From: Nitrosomonadales bacterium
Lineage (GTDB): Bacteria > Pseudomonadota > Gammaproteobacteria > Burkholderiales > Gallionellaceae
Direction: 5' to 3'
DNA length: 64,000 nt
NCBI GenBank assembly: GCA_016234685.1
Contig: JACRAT010000043.1
Coordinates: 62,001-126,000 of the forward strand
Each line of letters starts with the position of its first letter. Position 1 is the stretch's first letter. The notes beneath the pieces are model-generated. The model did no database searches. It was not told the DNA's origin and saw nothing but the letters and a program-made list of their open reading frames with translations. Below are positions 15,532 through 24,107 of this stretch, one piece after another. A program made the position numbers and the translations under genes.

Positions 15532-17895
15532 ATGCAACCTTACGTCATTCCATTCCAGTCTTTGGGCATCGCAGACATTCCCGAGGTGGGCGGAAAGAAC
15601 GCTTCGCTCGGGGAGATGATCGCCAACCTCAGCTCGTCAGGAGTACAAGTGCCCGGCGGCTTCGCCACCACGGCGCAGGCTTACCGCGATTTTCTGGCGC
15701 ATGAGGGGCTGGACAAGCGCATCGAGCAGACGCTGGAGACGCTCAATGTGGATAACGTGACCGCGCTGGCCGAGGCTGGGCGCAAGATACGCGCCTGGAT
15801 CGTCGAAGCGCCGTTGCCGCAGCGTCTGGAAACCGAGATTCGCGAGCATTACGCGCAGTTGTCGGCAGGGGGCGAAGGCAGCTACGCGGTGCGTTCCTCG
15901 GCCACGGCGGAAGACCTGCCGGATGCCTCGTTCGCCGGTCAACAGGAGACCTTCCTCAACATCCACGGCATTGAAAATATATTGCACGCGATCCGCGAAG
16001 TGTTCGCCTCGCTGTACAACGACCGCGCGATTTCCTATCGCGTCCACAAGGATTTCACCCATGCCGATGTGGCCTTGTCGGCGGGTGTGCAGCGCATGGT
16101 GCGCTCCGATCTGGGCGCGTCCGGCGTGATGTTCACGCTGGACACCGAATCCGGCTTCCGCGATGCAGTGTTCATCACTTCGTCCTACGGGCTGGGCGAG
16201 ATGGTGGTGCAGGGCGCGGTGAACCCGGATGAGTTCTACGTCCACAAACCGCAGCTGGCCGCAGGTTTTCCCGCCGTCATCCGCCGTGCGCTCGGCTCCA
16301 AGCAGCAGCGCATGGTGTTCGACGAGCAGCGCTCTGCCGGACGCTCCTGCCGCATCGAGCCGGTGCCCGCCGCCGACCAGTCCAAGTTCTCTCTGAACGA
16401 TGAAGACGTGCTGCAATTGGCGCGCTACGCCGTGTCCATCGAGCAGCATTACGGACGCCCGATGGACATCGAGTGGGGGCGTGACGGTCTGGACGACAAG
16501 CTGTACATCCTGCAGGCGCGCCCCGAGACGGTAAAGTCGCATTCCAACGGCGGCGGCAGCGAGAAGTTCCGCCTGCAACGGCGCGGCGACGTGCTGGTGG
16601 AAGGTCGCGCCATCGGCCAGAAGATCGGCACCGGCCGCGTGCGTATCGTCGCCAGTACCGCTGAAATGGACAAGGTGGAGGCGGGCGACGTGCTGGTCAC
16701 CGACATGACCGACCCGAACTGGGAGCCGGTGATGAAGAAGGCTGCTGCCATCATCACCAATCGCGGCGGACGCACCTGCCACGCCGCTATCATTGCGCGC
16801 GAGCTGGGCATCCCCGCCATCGTCGGCTGCGGCCACGCCACCACCGCGCTGCAGGACGGCGAGATGGTCACCGCCTCCTGCGCCGAAGGCGACACCGGCT
16901 ACGTTTACCACGGTGTACTGCCGTTCGAGGTGGTGACGCACAGCGAGGCGACGCTGCCGCCTATCCCGGTGAAGTTGATGCTCAACGTCGGCAACCCGAC
17001 GCTGGCCTTCGAGTTCGCGCAACTGCCGTCGGCGGGCATCGGTCTGGCGCGGCTGGAGTTCATCATCAACAACCTGATCGGCATCCACCCCAAGGCGGTG
17101 CTGGAGTTCGACAAGCTGCCCGGTAAACTGCACGAGGCGGTGGCCAAACGCGCCGCTGGCTACGCCTCGCCGGAAGAGTTTTACGTCGAAAAGATCACCG
17201 AGGGCGTGGCGACGCTGGCAGCGGCGTTCTGGCCGAAGAAGGTCATCGTGCGCCTGTCCGACTTCAAATCGAACGAATACCGCAAGCTGATCGGCGGCGA
17301 GATCTACGAGCCGCTGGAAGAGAATCCGATGATCGGATTCCGGGGCGCCGGGCGCTATGTCGCCGCCAATTTCAGCGATTGCTTCGAGCTGGAATGCCGC
17401 GCCATGAAGCGCGTGCGCGAAAGGCTGGGCTACACCAACGTGGAGATCATGATCCCCTTCGTGCGCACGGTAGGCGAGGCGCGCGAAGTGGTCGCCACGC
17501 TGGAACAGCACGGCCTGAAGCGCGGCGAAAACGGCCTGCGCCTCATTATGATGTGCGAGATCCCGTCCAACGCGCTGCTGGCCGAAGAGTTCTTGCAATA
17601 CTTCGACGGCTTCTCCATCGGCTCCAACGACCTGACCCAGCTCACGTTGGGATTGGATCGCGACTCCAGCCTAGTGGCAGACCGCTTCGACGAACGCGAT
17701 GCGGCGGTGAAGGCGCTGCTGGTGATGGCGATCTCCACCTGCAATCGTCTGGATAAATATGTCGGCATCTGCGGCCAAGGGCCTTCCGACCATTTCGACT
17801 TCGCTCAATGGCTGATGGAGCAAGGCATCCAGACCATGTCGCTCAACCCGGACACTTTGCTGGAGACTTGGCGCAAGTTGGGCAAGCTGCAATAA
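15532..17895 (+). CDS. ppsA: Phosphoenolpyruvate synthase
   Basis: PpsA converts pyruvate, ATP and water to PEP, AMP and phosphate. It has 787 residues, the normal length. The N-terminal ATP-grasp domain begins with [18 protein letters not shown]; the swivelling phosphohistidine domain has [18 protein letters not shown] with the catalytic His near 417; the C-terminal PEP-binding barrel ends in [18 protein letters not shown] and the GQGPSDH motif with its active-site region. AGGAGAAGG precedes the ATG. It lies 86 bases after the rnf unit and may share its transcript. Together, NifJ run toward pyruvate and PpsA would make a gluconeogenic entry from acetyl-CoA. A strong terminator follows. Confidence 0.96.
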   Translation: MQPYVIPFQSLGIADIPEVGGKNASLGEMIANLSSSGVQVPGGFATTAQAYRDFLAHEGLDKRIEQTLETLNVDNVTALAEAGRKIRAWIVEAPLPQRLETEIREHYAQLSAGGEGSYAVRSSATAEDLPDASFAGQQETFLNIHGIENILHAIREVFASLYNDRAISYRVHKDFTHADVALSAGVQRMVRSDLGASGVMFTLDTESGFRDAVFITSSYGLGEMVVQGAVNPDEFYVHKPQLAAGFPAVIRRALGSKQQRMVFDEQRSAGRSCRIEPVPAADQSKFSLNDEDVLQLARYAVSIEQHYGRPMDIEWGRDGLDDKLYILQARPETVKSHSNGGGSEKFRLQRRGDVLVEGRAIGQKIGTGRVRIVASTAEMDKVEAGDVLVTDMTDPNWEPVMKKAAAIITNRGGRTCHAAIIARELGIPAIVGCGHATTALQDGEMVTASCAEGDTGYVYHGVLPFEVVTHSEATLPPIPVKLMLNVGNPTLAFEFAQLPSAGIGLARLEFIINNLIGIHPKAVLEFDKLPGKLHEAVAKRAAGYASPEEFYVEKITEGVATLAAAFWPKKVIVRLSDFKSNEYRKLIGGEIYEPLEENPMIGFRGAGRYVAANFSDCFELECRAMKRVRERLGYTNVEIMIPFVRTVGEAREVVATLEQHGLKRGENGLRLIMMCEIPSNALLAEEFLQYFDGFSIGSNDLTQLTLGLDRDSSLVADRFDERDAAVKALLVMAISTCNRLDKYVGICGQGPSDHFDFAQWLMEQGIQTMSLNPDTLLETWRKLGKLQ

Positions 17896-17913
17896 GCTTG
17901 ATTCCACCAGATC

Positions 17914-17952
17914 AATCCGGGCCAGAATGTCAGTTCTGGCCCGGATTTTTTA
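17914..17952 (+). terminator. Rho-independent terminator of ppsA
   Basis: A 14-bp perfect stem (17914-17927 with 17934-17947) around a 6-base loop is followed by six T. It is the strongest intrinsic terminator in the window and closes the rnf-nifJ-ppsA block. Confidence 0.92.
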
Positions 17953-17975
17953 TGGGTATGCGCTGAATTGAGGAC

Positions 17976-18090
17976 AAAAAAAGGGCATCCAACACTGGAT
18001 GCCCAAATACTAGAGGAGAGGTTAATGAAGAAAGTATCTCCAAGGGGGAGAGACACGCCTTACATGCACCGTAGCTGAGAGTGGGGGTAT
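17976..18090 (-). ncRNA. Probable anti-Shine-Dalgarno small RNA (betaproteobacterial toxic sRNA type)
   Basis: Read on the minus strand, this stretch carries the pyrimidine run CCTCTCCTC (complement of 18013-18021), a perfect anti-Shine-Dalgarno sequence, and a second CT-rich block. It ends in a 9-bp hairpin (17983-17991 with 17996-18004, GGGCATCCA) followed by seven T (17976-17982), a complete intrinsic terminator. I recall a conserved betaproteobacterial small RNA with this layout that is toxic when expressed in E. coli; the match is from memory. The 5' end is estimated, and I could not define a convincing promoter. It lies between convergent ppsA and xerD. Confidence 0.5.
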
Positions 18091-18141
18091 GCAAGAATAG
18101 TTCAAGTCGAAACAAAATATTTTTTCGAAACACAATTTTGT

Positions 18142-18158
18142 AGCCTCGGATCGAGGCT
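18142..18158 (-). terminator. Short hairpin after xerD
   Basis: A 7-bp perfect stem (AGCCTCG/CGAGGCT) with a 3-base loop lies 6 bases after the xerD stop on the minus strand. The following sequence (ACAAAATTG) is T-poor, so termination would be weak. Confidence 0.4.
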
Positions 18159-18164
18159 GGCGGC

Positions 18165-19061
18165 TCACTTCTTGCCGCGCGGATGATGCTCGGTATGTAG
18201 CGCCTTCAACCGTTCGCGCGCGACGTGGGTGTAGATCTGGGTGGTGGAGATGTCGGCGTGGCCCAGCAGCATCTGTACCACGCGCAGGTCCGCGCCGTGG
18301 TTGAGCAGATGGGTGGCGAAGGCGTGGCGCAGGGTGTGCGGCGAAAGCGGTTTGAACAAGCCACCTTCACGGGCGTGCTTCTTGATGAGATACCAGAACA
18401 TCTGCCGCGTCATGCCTTCTCCGCGCTGGGTGACGAACAACTCATCAGACAGTCTGCCCGCCAGCAGCACCGGGCGGGCGTCTTCCAGATAACGCTGAAT
18501 CCAGTCTTGCGCATCTTCTCCCAGCGGTGCAAGCCGCTCTTTGCCGCCCTTGCCCGTCACCCGTACGATGCCGTCGTTCAGGCTGACTTGAGTGACTTTG
18601 ATGCCGACCAGCTCAGAGACGCGCAGCCCACTGGCGTACAGCACTTCCAGCATGGCGCGGTCGCGCAGCCCGAGTGGGCTTTGCGCATCGGGTGCGTTGA
18701 GCAGCAACTCGACATCGGCTTCGGTGAGCGTCTTGGGCAGCGTACGCGGCAGTTTGGGCGAGTCGATCAGCAGGGTGGGATCGGTCTCAATCCGGTTCTG
18801 ACGTATCAGGTGGCGGAACAGGCGCTTGAGGCTGGACAGCGCACGCGAGGTCGAAGTGGCCTTGGCTTTTTCCTGCTGTACCAAGTAGTGGAGGAAATCT
18901 TGAATGTCGGCGTGTTCGGTCGCCAACAGTATCTTGCCGCGTTTTCCCTGCCAGACGGCGAACTTGTTGAGGTCGCGCCGGTAGCTCTCGATGCTGTTGC
19001 GGGCGAGGCCATCCTCCAGCCAGAGTGCATCGCAGAATTCGTCGAGCAAGGCGGCGCTCAT
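18165..19061 (-). CDS. xerD: Site-specific tyrosine recombinase XerD
   Basis: XerD resolves chromosome dimers at dif together with XerC and FtsK (ftsK is also in this window). It has 298 residues, the usual length. The SAM-like N-terminal domain covers about 5-90 and the catalytic domain 110-290. The catalytic set is visible: Arg in ASGLRVSEL, Lys in [24 protein letters not shown], the His in [11 protein letters not shown] and the nucleophile Tyr in TQIYTHV. XerC and XerD are similar; the overall sequence reads as XerD. It overlaps the upstream ogt gene by four bases. Confidence 0.93.
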   Translation of the reverse strand: MSAALLDEFCDALWLEDGLARNSIESYRRDLNKFAVWQGKRGKILLATEHADIQDFLHYLVQQEKAKATSTSRALSSLKRLFRHLIRQNRIETDPTLLIDSPKLPRTLPKTLTEADVELLLNAPDAQSPLGLRDRAMLEVLYASGLRVSELVGIKVTQVSLNDGIVRVTGKGGKERLAPLGEDAQDWIQRYLEDARPVLLAGRLSDELFVTQRGEGMTRQMFWYLIKKHAREGGLFKPLSPHTLRHAFATHLLNHGADLRVVQMLLGHADISTTQIYTHVARERLKALHTEHHPRGKK

Positions 19062-19525
19062 AGTGCGACACCTTCGTGTCTCAGCAGCCAGCGCTTGATC
19101 TCCAGTGTCGTGCCCGCGCCCTGCTGCATGAATCCGCCCAATCCGGCGCGGCCCACCACGCGATGGCAGGGGATGATGATGGGCAAGGGATTGTGGCCAC
19201 AGGCTTGCCCGATGGCGCGCGGGGCGGAATTCAGTCGCCGGGCGAGCTCGCCGTAGCTGAGTACCTGCCCGCGCGGGATGCTGGCTAGTGCGTGCCAGAC
19301 TTTGAGTTGATGCGCCGTGCCGTGCAGCGCCAGCGGCAAATCGAAACGGAAATCAGGGTCGGCGAACCAAGCCTCCAGTTGTGCGCAAACGCTCTCGGCC
19401 AGCGTATGAACTGGTGATTGTGGCGCGGCGGTCGCCGGGAGAAATTCGATGCCGGTGAGAGCGACTTCGCTGCAATGGATGCCGAGGACGCCGAACGCGG
19501 TGGGTAGTTTCGCTTGATGGCTCAT
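19058..19525 (-). CDS. ogt: Methylated-DNA--[protein]-cysteine S-methyltransferase
   Basis: This suicide repair protein removes methyl groups from O6-methylguanine. It has 155 residues from the ATG at 19525; the longer frame adds 20 residues without family similarity. The active-site motif [16 protein letters not shown] holds the acceptor Cys, and the DNA-binding helix region precedes it ([20 protein letters not shown]). There is no AdaA-like N-terminal domain, so this is the Ogt rather than the Ada type. Its stop overlaps the xerD start by ATGA. Confidence 0.9.
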   Translation of the reverse strand: MSHQAKLPTAFGVLGIHCSEVALTGIEFLPATAAPQSPVHTLAESVCAQLEAWFADPDFRFDLPLALHGTAHQLKVWHALASIPRGQVLSYGELARRLNSAPRAIGQACGHNPLPIIIPCHRVVGRAGLGGFMQQGAGTTLEIKRWLLRHEGVAL

Positions 19526-19607
19526 GGCGCAATGATAGCGGGGAATGCGCTGGAAATGACAACGGGCAGCTAAACCGCCCGTCATCTTGCTGCGAGGAGG
19601 GAAGGCG

Positions 19608-20072
19608 CTAGTGATGGTGATGCATCTGCTCGTCTTGGCTGCCGGTCAGCGGAGTGACCTCGGCTTTGCCTTCGAGCTTTTCCTTATGCTTGTCGGCGAA
19701 CTGTACGGTCAGGGTGAAAGGCAAGCTGTCGCCCGCCTTCAGCGGCTGCTTCAAACCGACCAGCATCAGGTGGTAGCCTTGAGCAGCGAGATCGACCGGC
19801 TTACCTGCGGGAACGGTAAGCGCATCGACCGTGTGCATCATCATCATGCCGTTCATGTGCATCATCATGTGGATCTCGGCGCTGTTCGACGCGGGTGAGC
19901 TGACGCCGACGATGCGCGCATCTTTGCTGCTGCTGACTACGCACTGGATGGAGGCGCTGTCCTGCCCCGGTGCGGTGGCGCGTACCTTGCCGTTGCTCAC
20001 CGAGACATCCGCTGCCCAAGCTGGTGAGGCCAACAACAAAGCGACGATACCGGCCCAGAGATTCTTATTCAT
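19608..20072 (-). CDS. Periplasmic copper chaperone PCuAC
   Basis: This encodes 154 residues with a cleavable signal peptide (cut near AWAADV). PCuAC proteins bind Cu(I) in the periplasm and deliver it, with Sco proteins, to the CuA or CuB centres of oxidases. The family metal motif (H-x-M ... M ... H-x-M) is visible as [16 protein letters not shown] and later [10 protein letters not shown]. The Met run is unusually rich, and a C-terminal tail of four His adds another possible metal site. AGAGGAG lies upstream of the ATG. It follows the copper receptor gene on the same strand across a terminator-like hairpin, and a Sco gene is encoded at about 49.9 kb. Confidence 0.9.
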   Translation of the reverse strand: MNKNLWAGIVALLLASPAWAADVSVSNGKVRATAPGQDSASIQCVVSSSKDARIVGVSSPASNSAEIHMMMHMNGMMMMHTVDALTVPAGKPVDLAAQGYHLMLVGLKQPLKAGDSLPFTLTVQFADKHKEKLEGKAEVTPLTGSQDEQMHHHH

Positions 20073-20090
20073 TTTTGACTCCTCTAAGAG

Positions 20091-20119
20091 AAAACGCGCC
20101 GCTCATACGGGCGGCGCGT
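20091..20119 (-). terminator. Hairpin between copper receptor and PCuAC genes
   Basis: A 9-bp perfect stem (20094-20102 with 20111-20119, ACGCGCCGC) is followed on the minus strand by a short T run. It sits after the TonB receptor stop and before the PCuAC ribosome-binding site, so it may partly terminate and set unequal expression of the two genes. Confidence 0.6.
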
Positions 20120-20161
20120 CATTTTAGCGCAATGTTCGAGCTTCCGAACCTGACGCCAGAG

Positions 20162-22396
20162 TTAGAACTTGACGGTCAGGCCGGCGTTGATGGAACGGCC
20201 CATGCCGGGGATGCCGACACCGGCGATCACCGGGCGCTGTCCCACATATGCGCCGCCCAGCGGATCGACATAGAACTTGTCGAACAGATTCTCTACACCG
20301 AGGTCCAGACGGACTTGCTTCCACTCGTAGCTGCTGCGCAGGTTGAGCAAGCCATAGCCGCCGGTAGCAAACTCACCGCGCACCGCCTGTACTTTGGTTT
20401 TGGCCTTGACCGCGACGGCTTCCACTGTGTTGGTCCAGTTGCCCAGACGCTGTTCGAGCGCCAGACGGGCATTCAGCGGCATGATGTGGAACAGATTGTC
20501 GCCAGTGGTCAGATTCTTGCCGTTGACGTAATTCACTAGGCCGAAGAAAGACACATCGCCATAGCCGGAGCCTTGAGTCAGCGGCAGGCGGGAAGACAGG
20601 TCGGCACCGTAGAGGCGGGCGGACTGATTGGCCAGACTGAGGTTGCGGAAACCGGCTGCCGGCATGGAGCAGGCTAGCCCGACGCTGGTACAGCTGACTG
20701 CGTCGATGTAGTTCTGTACATGGGTGTAGTAGGGCGAGAACTTCAGCTCTGAACCGCGCGGCTCGGTGTCGTGCAGGCTGAAGGAAGCGCTCACGGTACG
20801 CGCCACTTCCGGCTTGAGGTTGGGGTTGCCGACATAACCGTTGGCATCGCCGAACCAATTGTTCATGTTCATCGACATGCCGGAGGTGGACCAGGTATAG
20901 CGCTCGTACAGGTTGGGCGAACGGGTCTTCTGGGCGAAACCGAACTCGAAGGTTTTGCGCTCATCCGGGGTGTAGCGAGCCAGCGCCGTTACATCCACGT
21001 TCTGGTCGGTATGCTGCCGGTTGAGCGCATTGAAGGCGGTCGCATCACGCAGATAGTTGGTCGGCATCGGCATCATGCCTGCCGTGGCGTTGGCATTGTT
21101 GTAACCCTGCACCGTACCTGCGTTCGTTTTGACTGACTCGGTGCGAATCCCGAACTGGCTCACCCATTGCGGAGTCCAGCGCGCTTCCCACTCGCCGAAG
21201 ATCGCCATGCGGTCACGCTGTCCGTTGTTGATATTCCAGAAGGTGTTTGGCGACATCATGCCGTTCGGCATGGCTGAGGTCGGGGCCCACCAGTCGCTCA
21301 TGCGGTAACGCTGGTATTCAGTCCCCAGACGCAGGGTGTCACGCTCCGACAGCAGGATGTCGCCCTTGAGCAACATGCCGGTGTTCTGACCAGCGGTGTT
21401 CATCGGCATTCCCAGCGCGGAACGCTGTTTTTCTTGCAGGAAGTTCATGTAGTGACGGGTGTGTTCGTTGTATACCCGTGCTTGCAGCGAGCCCCAGCCG
21501 TACTGTCCGGTGTAGTTCAGGTTGATCTGCTGGCTGCTGTTTTGCAGCATGTCCATGTACTGGTTGGCAAAGCCCTGATAGGGGATATTCTGCACGCCCA
21601 GCTTCAGGTCGAACAGATGGTTGTCGTGGCGGAGGCCGAAGTTCAGTGCGTGGTTCTCGGTTTGATACTTGGTCGAGGCGACTTCGTTGCCAGCCACGTA
21701 CACTCCAGGGAAGCCGGCAACATTGGGTGACAGTCCGGCAGTGTGGAAATCGCCGCCCGCCTTGTAGTTCTGCGCGCGCACCGTGGAGCCGGTGTAGCGC
21801 ATCGACAGGGATTCGCCTGCGAGGGTCGCGGAAGCATTGAAGCCCTGCGCCTTGTTGTTGCTGCGGTAGAACGTGCCGACTTGCCCCTTGCTTAGCAGGC
21901 CTTCACCTGGCTGGGCGAACTCGGGCGCTGAGGAGTCCACCATGATCGTTCCGGCGATGCTGTCACCGCCCTGACTTACCGGTGTGATGCCCGCCAGCAC
22001 CTTGATGCTGGCGACATTGGCCGGGTCAATGTAGGAGAGCGCCGGGTTCATGTGATTGCCGCAGGCGGAGATCAGGTCCATGCCGTCCACCTTGGTGCGC
22101 ACGCGGTCATCCGACATGCCGTGGATGGCGGGTAGGCTGGAGACGCCGCCGCCGACATTGAGGCTGACGCCGGGTTGTCCGTCAAGCATCTTTGCCGTGT
22201 CGCTGGTGTTGGTGCGCAGATGGAGCAGGTTGTTCTGGTTTAGGCCGGAGTTGGTCAGCGCGGGAAGGGGTTGCAGTTTTTCTGCGCTGACTTGCACTTC
22301 CGGCAACAGCTCATTCTCAGCGTATGCAGCTTGCGCCAAGCTCAAGGCCAGCGCCGCTTCGACCGCGACGGCCAGCGTCTTTCTGGAAAATCTCAT
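20162..22396 (-). CDS. TonB-dependent copper receptor (OprC/NosA family)
   Basis: This 744-residue outer-membrane receptor has a signal peptide (cleavage near AYAENE), a plug domain (about 55-165, with SLPAIHGMSDDRVRTKVDGM) and a 22-strand barrel ending in the aromatic LTVKF. The plug contains ACGNHMNPALSY, in which Cys112 and Met116 form the CxxxM copper site described for OprC. The loops are rich in Met (MPNGMMSPN, TAGMMPMPTN, SGMSMNMNNW), which is typical of Cu(I)/Cu(II) uptake. It is the first gene of a receptor-PCuAC unit, divergent from regB. A RegA-type box lies 117 bases upstream of its start. Confidence 0.93.
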   Translation of the reverse strand: MRFSRKTLAVAVEAALALSLAQAAYAENELLPEVQVSAEKLQPLPALTNSGLNQNNLLHLRTNTSDTAKMLDGQPGVSLNVGGGVSSLPAIHGMSDDRVRTKVDGMDLISACGNHMNPALSYIDPANVASIKVLAGITPVSQGGDSIAGTIMVDSSAPEFAQPGEGLLSKGQVGTFYRSNNKAQGFNASATLAGESLSMRYTGSTVRAQNYKAGGDFHTAGLSPNVAGFPGVYVAGNEVASTKYQTENHALNFGLRHDNHLFDLKLGVQNIPYQGFANQYMDMLQNSSQQINLNYTGQYGWGSLQARVYNEHTRHYMNFLQEKQRSALGMPMNTAGQNTGMLLKGDILLSERDTLRLGTEYQRYRMSDWWAPTSAMPNGMMSPNTFWNINNGQRDRMAIFGEWEARWTPQWVSQFGIRTESVKTNAGTVQGYNNANATAGMMPMPTNYLRDATAFNALNRQHTDQNVDVTALARYTPDERKTFEFGFAQKTRSPNLYERYTWSTSGMSMNMNNWFGDANGYVGNPNLKPEVARTVSASFSLHDTEPRGSELKFSPYYTHVQNYIDAVSCTSVGLACSMPAAGFRNLSLANQSARLYGADLSSRLPLTQGSGYGDVSFFGLVNYVNGKNLTTGDNLFHIMPLNARLALEQRLGNWTNTVEAVAVKAKTKVQAVRGEFATGGYGLLNLRSSYEWKQVRLDLGVENLFDKFYVDPLGGAYVGQRPVIAGVGIPGMGRSINAGLTVKF

Positions 22397-22512
22397 AACT
22401 ACTCCTCTGTATTGGGACGATATTTTTTATGGGAACTGGGCGAACGGGGGCTGAATAAGCAGCTGTACGTTCAGGCGGCCGAAATATAGAGAGGTTTTGA
22501 TGGATTTGGAAT

Positions 22513-22527
22513 GCGGCATAATGTCGC
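22513..22527. promoter_or_regulatory. RegA/PrrA-type binding box upstream of the copper receptor
   Basis: GCGGCATAATGTCGC fits the dyad GCGNC-N5-GNCGC used by RegA/PrrA/ActR-type regulators. A regB-regA pair starts 258 bases away on the other strand. Its position, 117 bases before the receptor start, would suit control of the copper uptake unit. Confidence 0.55.
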
Positions 22528-22549
22528 ACCTGCCGGAGCGGGATCGCCC

Positions 22550-22585
22550 AAAAAATAGGCGTCATCTGCTGAGCAAATAACGCCT
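22550..22585 (-). terminator. Terminator-like hairpin in the leader of the copper receptor gene
   Basis: On the minus strand a stem with outer arms AGGCGT/ACGCCT (80-85 and 57-62 of the 225xx block) and a partly paired interior is followed by ATTTTTT. It lies about 155 bases before the receptor ATG, between two RegA-type sites. It could attenuate the receptor message or end a short leader RNA. Confidence 0.45.
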
Positions 22586-22718
22586 GAACGCCTGTCATGG
22601 GAGAGGGAGCCCACCACAATCGGAGCTAACCGGGGGCAGTCTGACGGCGGGAGGAGGGGGCCGCCAAACTGCGATTCCGATGGACGCCACTGTATTCTCT
22701 AGGTCGGACAAATGGAAT

Positions 22719-22748
22719 GCGACATGATGTCGCGCGACAATTTGCCGC
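22719..22748. promoter_or_regulatory. Two abutting RegA/PrrA-type boxes upstream of regB
   Basis: GCGACATGATGTCGC (22719-22733) and GCGACAATTTGCCGC (22734-22748) both fit GCGNC-N5-GNCGC and abut exactly. They end 36 bases before the regB ATG, where binding could repress or activate the regBA promoter. This suggests autoregulation. Confidence 0.6.
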
Positions 22749-22784
22749 ACCTCTTTGCTGTGTGGTATCGGTAGAATCCGCACC

Positions 22785-24107
22785 ATGAACTCCACCTTCC
22801 TTGCCGCCCAGACCGGCCACAGCCACCTCCGTCGCCTGATGCTGTTGCGCGACATCGCCATCGTGGCGCAAGGGCTGACGCTGGCGCTGGTCTATCATTT
22901 TCTGGATATGGCGCTGGACTGGTTGCCGATGATCCTGACCATAGGTGCGCTGGCTGCGCTGAATCTGGCGACTTGGGCGCGATTGCGCGCGGCGCGTCCG
23001 GTAACCAACCCCGAGCTGTTCGCCCAGTTGTGCGCCGATGTGCTGGCCCTTTCCGTGCTGCTGTATTACGCCGGCGGTTCGACCAATCCCTTTATCTCGC
23101 TGTTCTTGTTGCCGCTGGTGATCGCGGCAGCGACTTTGCCCGGCGCTTACACTTGGGCGATGGCCTTCCTCACCACGGCCAGTTACACCCTGCTGATGAA
23201 ATTCTACGTGCCATTGCCGATGGGACACGAGGCGATGGATCACTCGATGATGGATATGGGCGAGATGGAAGGGATGGAGCACACCATGCCGCCGGACGAT
23301 GCTTTCAACATGCACGTGCTGGGCATGTGGCTGGGCTTTGTCATCAGCGTGGTGGTGATCGCCTATTTCGTGGTGAAGATGGCGCAAGCGGTGCGTGAGC
23401 GCGACGAGAAATTGGCGCGGGTGCGCGAAGAGACGCTGCGCAACGAGCGCATCGTCGCCTTGGGTCTGCAAGCTGCTGGTGCGGCGCATGAGATGGGCAC
23501 GCCGCTGTCCACGCTGGCCGTGGTGATCGGCGAGTTGCGCCACGAAGCGGAAGCGTTGCCGGAGCTACACGACAACCTGACCTTGCTCGACGGCCAAGTG
23601 CGCGCCTGCAAGCGCATCCTCGACAAGATGCTGGTCAATGCGCAGGGCGCGGTGGTGGGCACATCTGCCGCGCAAGCGCTGGAAGGATTCTTGAGCGATA
23701 CGCTGGACGAGTGGCAATTGCTGCGTCCCTCGGTGCAGTGCCAGTATCAGGGCGAGGGAGAGCAGCCTGCGCCGCAGATCGCCTTCGATCCGGCATTGCG
23801 TGCCGCCTTGCTGAATCTGCTCAACAATGCTGCCGATGCTTCACCCGAGCGGGTGGACATCCAGGCGAAATGGAACCCGCACCAGCTCATGCTGGAGATC
23901 CTTGATTACGGCCCGGGACTCACCCCGGAAGCCGCCGCGCGGGCTGGTTCTGCCTTCTTCACCACCAAAAAAGAAGGCCACGGGCTGGGCTTGTTCCTCG
24001 CCAATGCCACGGTCGAACGGCTGGGCGGTAAGGTTCGGCTGTTCAGCCGCGAAGGTGGCGGAACCACCACCGAAGTCACATTGCCCTTACTAGGAGCTTC
24101 GATATGA
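22785..24107 (+). CDS. regB: Redox sensor histidine kinase RegB (PrrB/ActS type) with Met/His-rich loop
   Basis: This encodes 440 residues. Six membrane helices occupy the first 200 residues, with the RegB quinone-site motif GGSTNPF near 97-103. The H-box is AGAAHEMGTPLSTLA with His near 235, and the redox-sensing Cys of RegB proteins is kept in DGQVRACKRIL (near 275). The ATP-binding domain shows LLNLLNNAADAS and the G-boxes up to the C-terminus. The loop between helices 5 and 6 (residues 146-177) carries nine Met and four His within 32 residues; by the usual RegB topology it faces the periplasm. I infer an added copper- or metal-sensing function. It overlaps regA by ATGA and is divergent from the copper receptor. 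Confidence 0.92.
   Translation: MNSTFLAAQTGHSHLRRLMLLRDIAIVAQGLTLALVYHFLDMALDWLPMILTIGALAALNLATWARLRAARPVTNPELFAQLCADVLALSVLLYYAGGSTNPFISLFLLPLVIAAATLPGAYTWAMAFLTTASYTLLMKFYVPLPMGHEAMDHSMMDMGEMEGMEHTMPPDDAFNMHVLGMWLGFVISVVVIAYFVVKMAQAVRERDEKLARVREETLRNERIVALGLQAAGAAHEMGTPLSTLAVVIGELRHEAEALPELHDNLTLLDGQVRACKRILDKMLVNAQGAVVGTSAAQALEGFLSDTLDEWQLLRPSVQCQYQGEGEQPAPQIAFDPALRAALLNLLNNAADASPERVDIQAKWNPHQLMLEILDYGPGLTPEAAARAGSAFFTTKKEGHGLGLFLANATVERLGGKVRLFSREGGGTTTEVTLPLLGASI

Noticed and set aside
15637-17598. Open frame of 653 codons antisense to ppsA
   Set aside because: This is the same type of shadow: ppsA is intact and conserved throughout, and the antisense product shows only biased composition.
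18025-18078. A 17-residue plus-strand ORF with GAGGAGAGG upstream of its ATG, in the gap between ppsA and xerD
   Set aside because: The Shine-Dalgarno-like string is better explained as the complement of the anti-Shine-Dalgarno run in a minus-strand RNA that ends in a full terminator at the same place. The peptide has no family features.
18165-19061. XerD as an integrase marking a mobile element
   Set aside because: Its length and motifs are those of the housekeeping recombinase. It is coupled to ogt, and no attachment repeats or phage genes lie around it.
22600-22785. A cobalamin or other riboswitch in the leader of the TonB receptor
   Set aside because: The leader lacks a recognisable B12-box or other core that I can identify, and the receptor itself has copper-type motifs. 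Only a terminator-like stem was kept.
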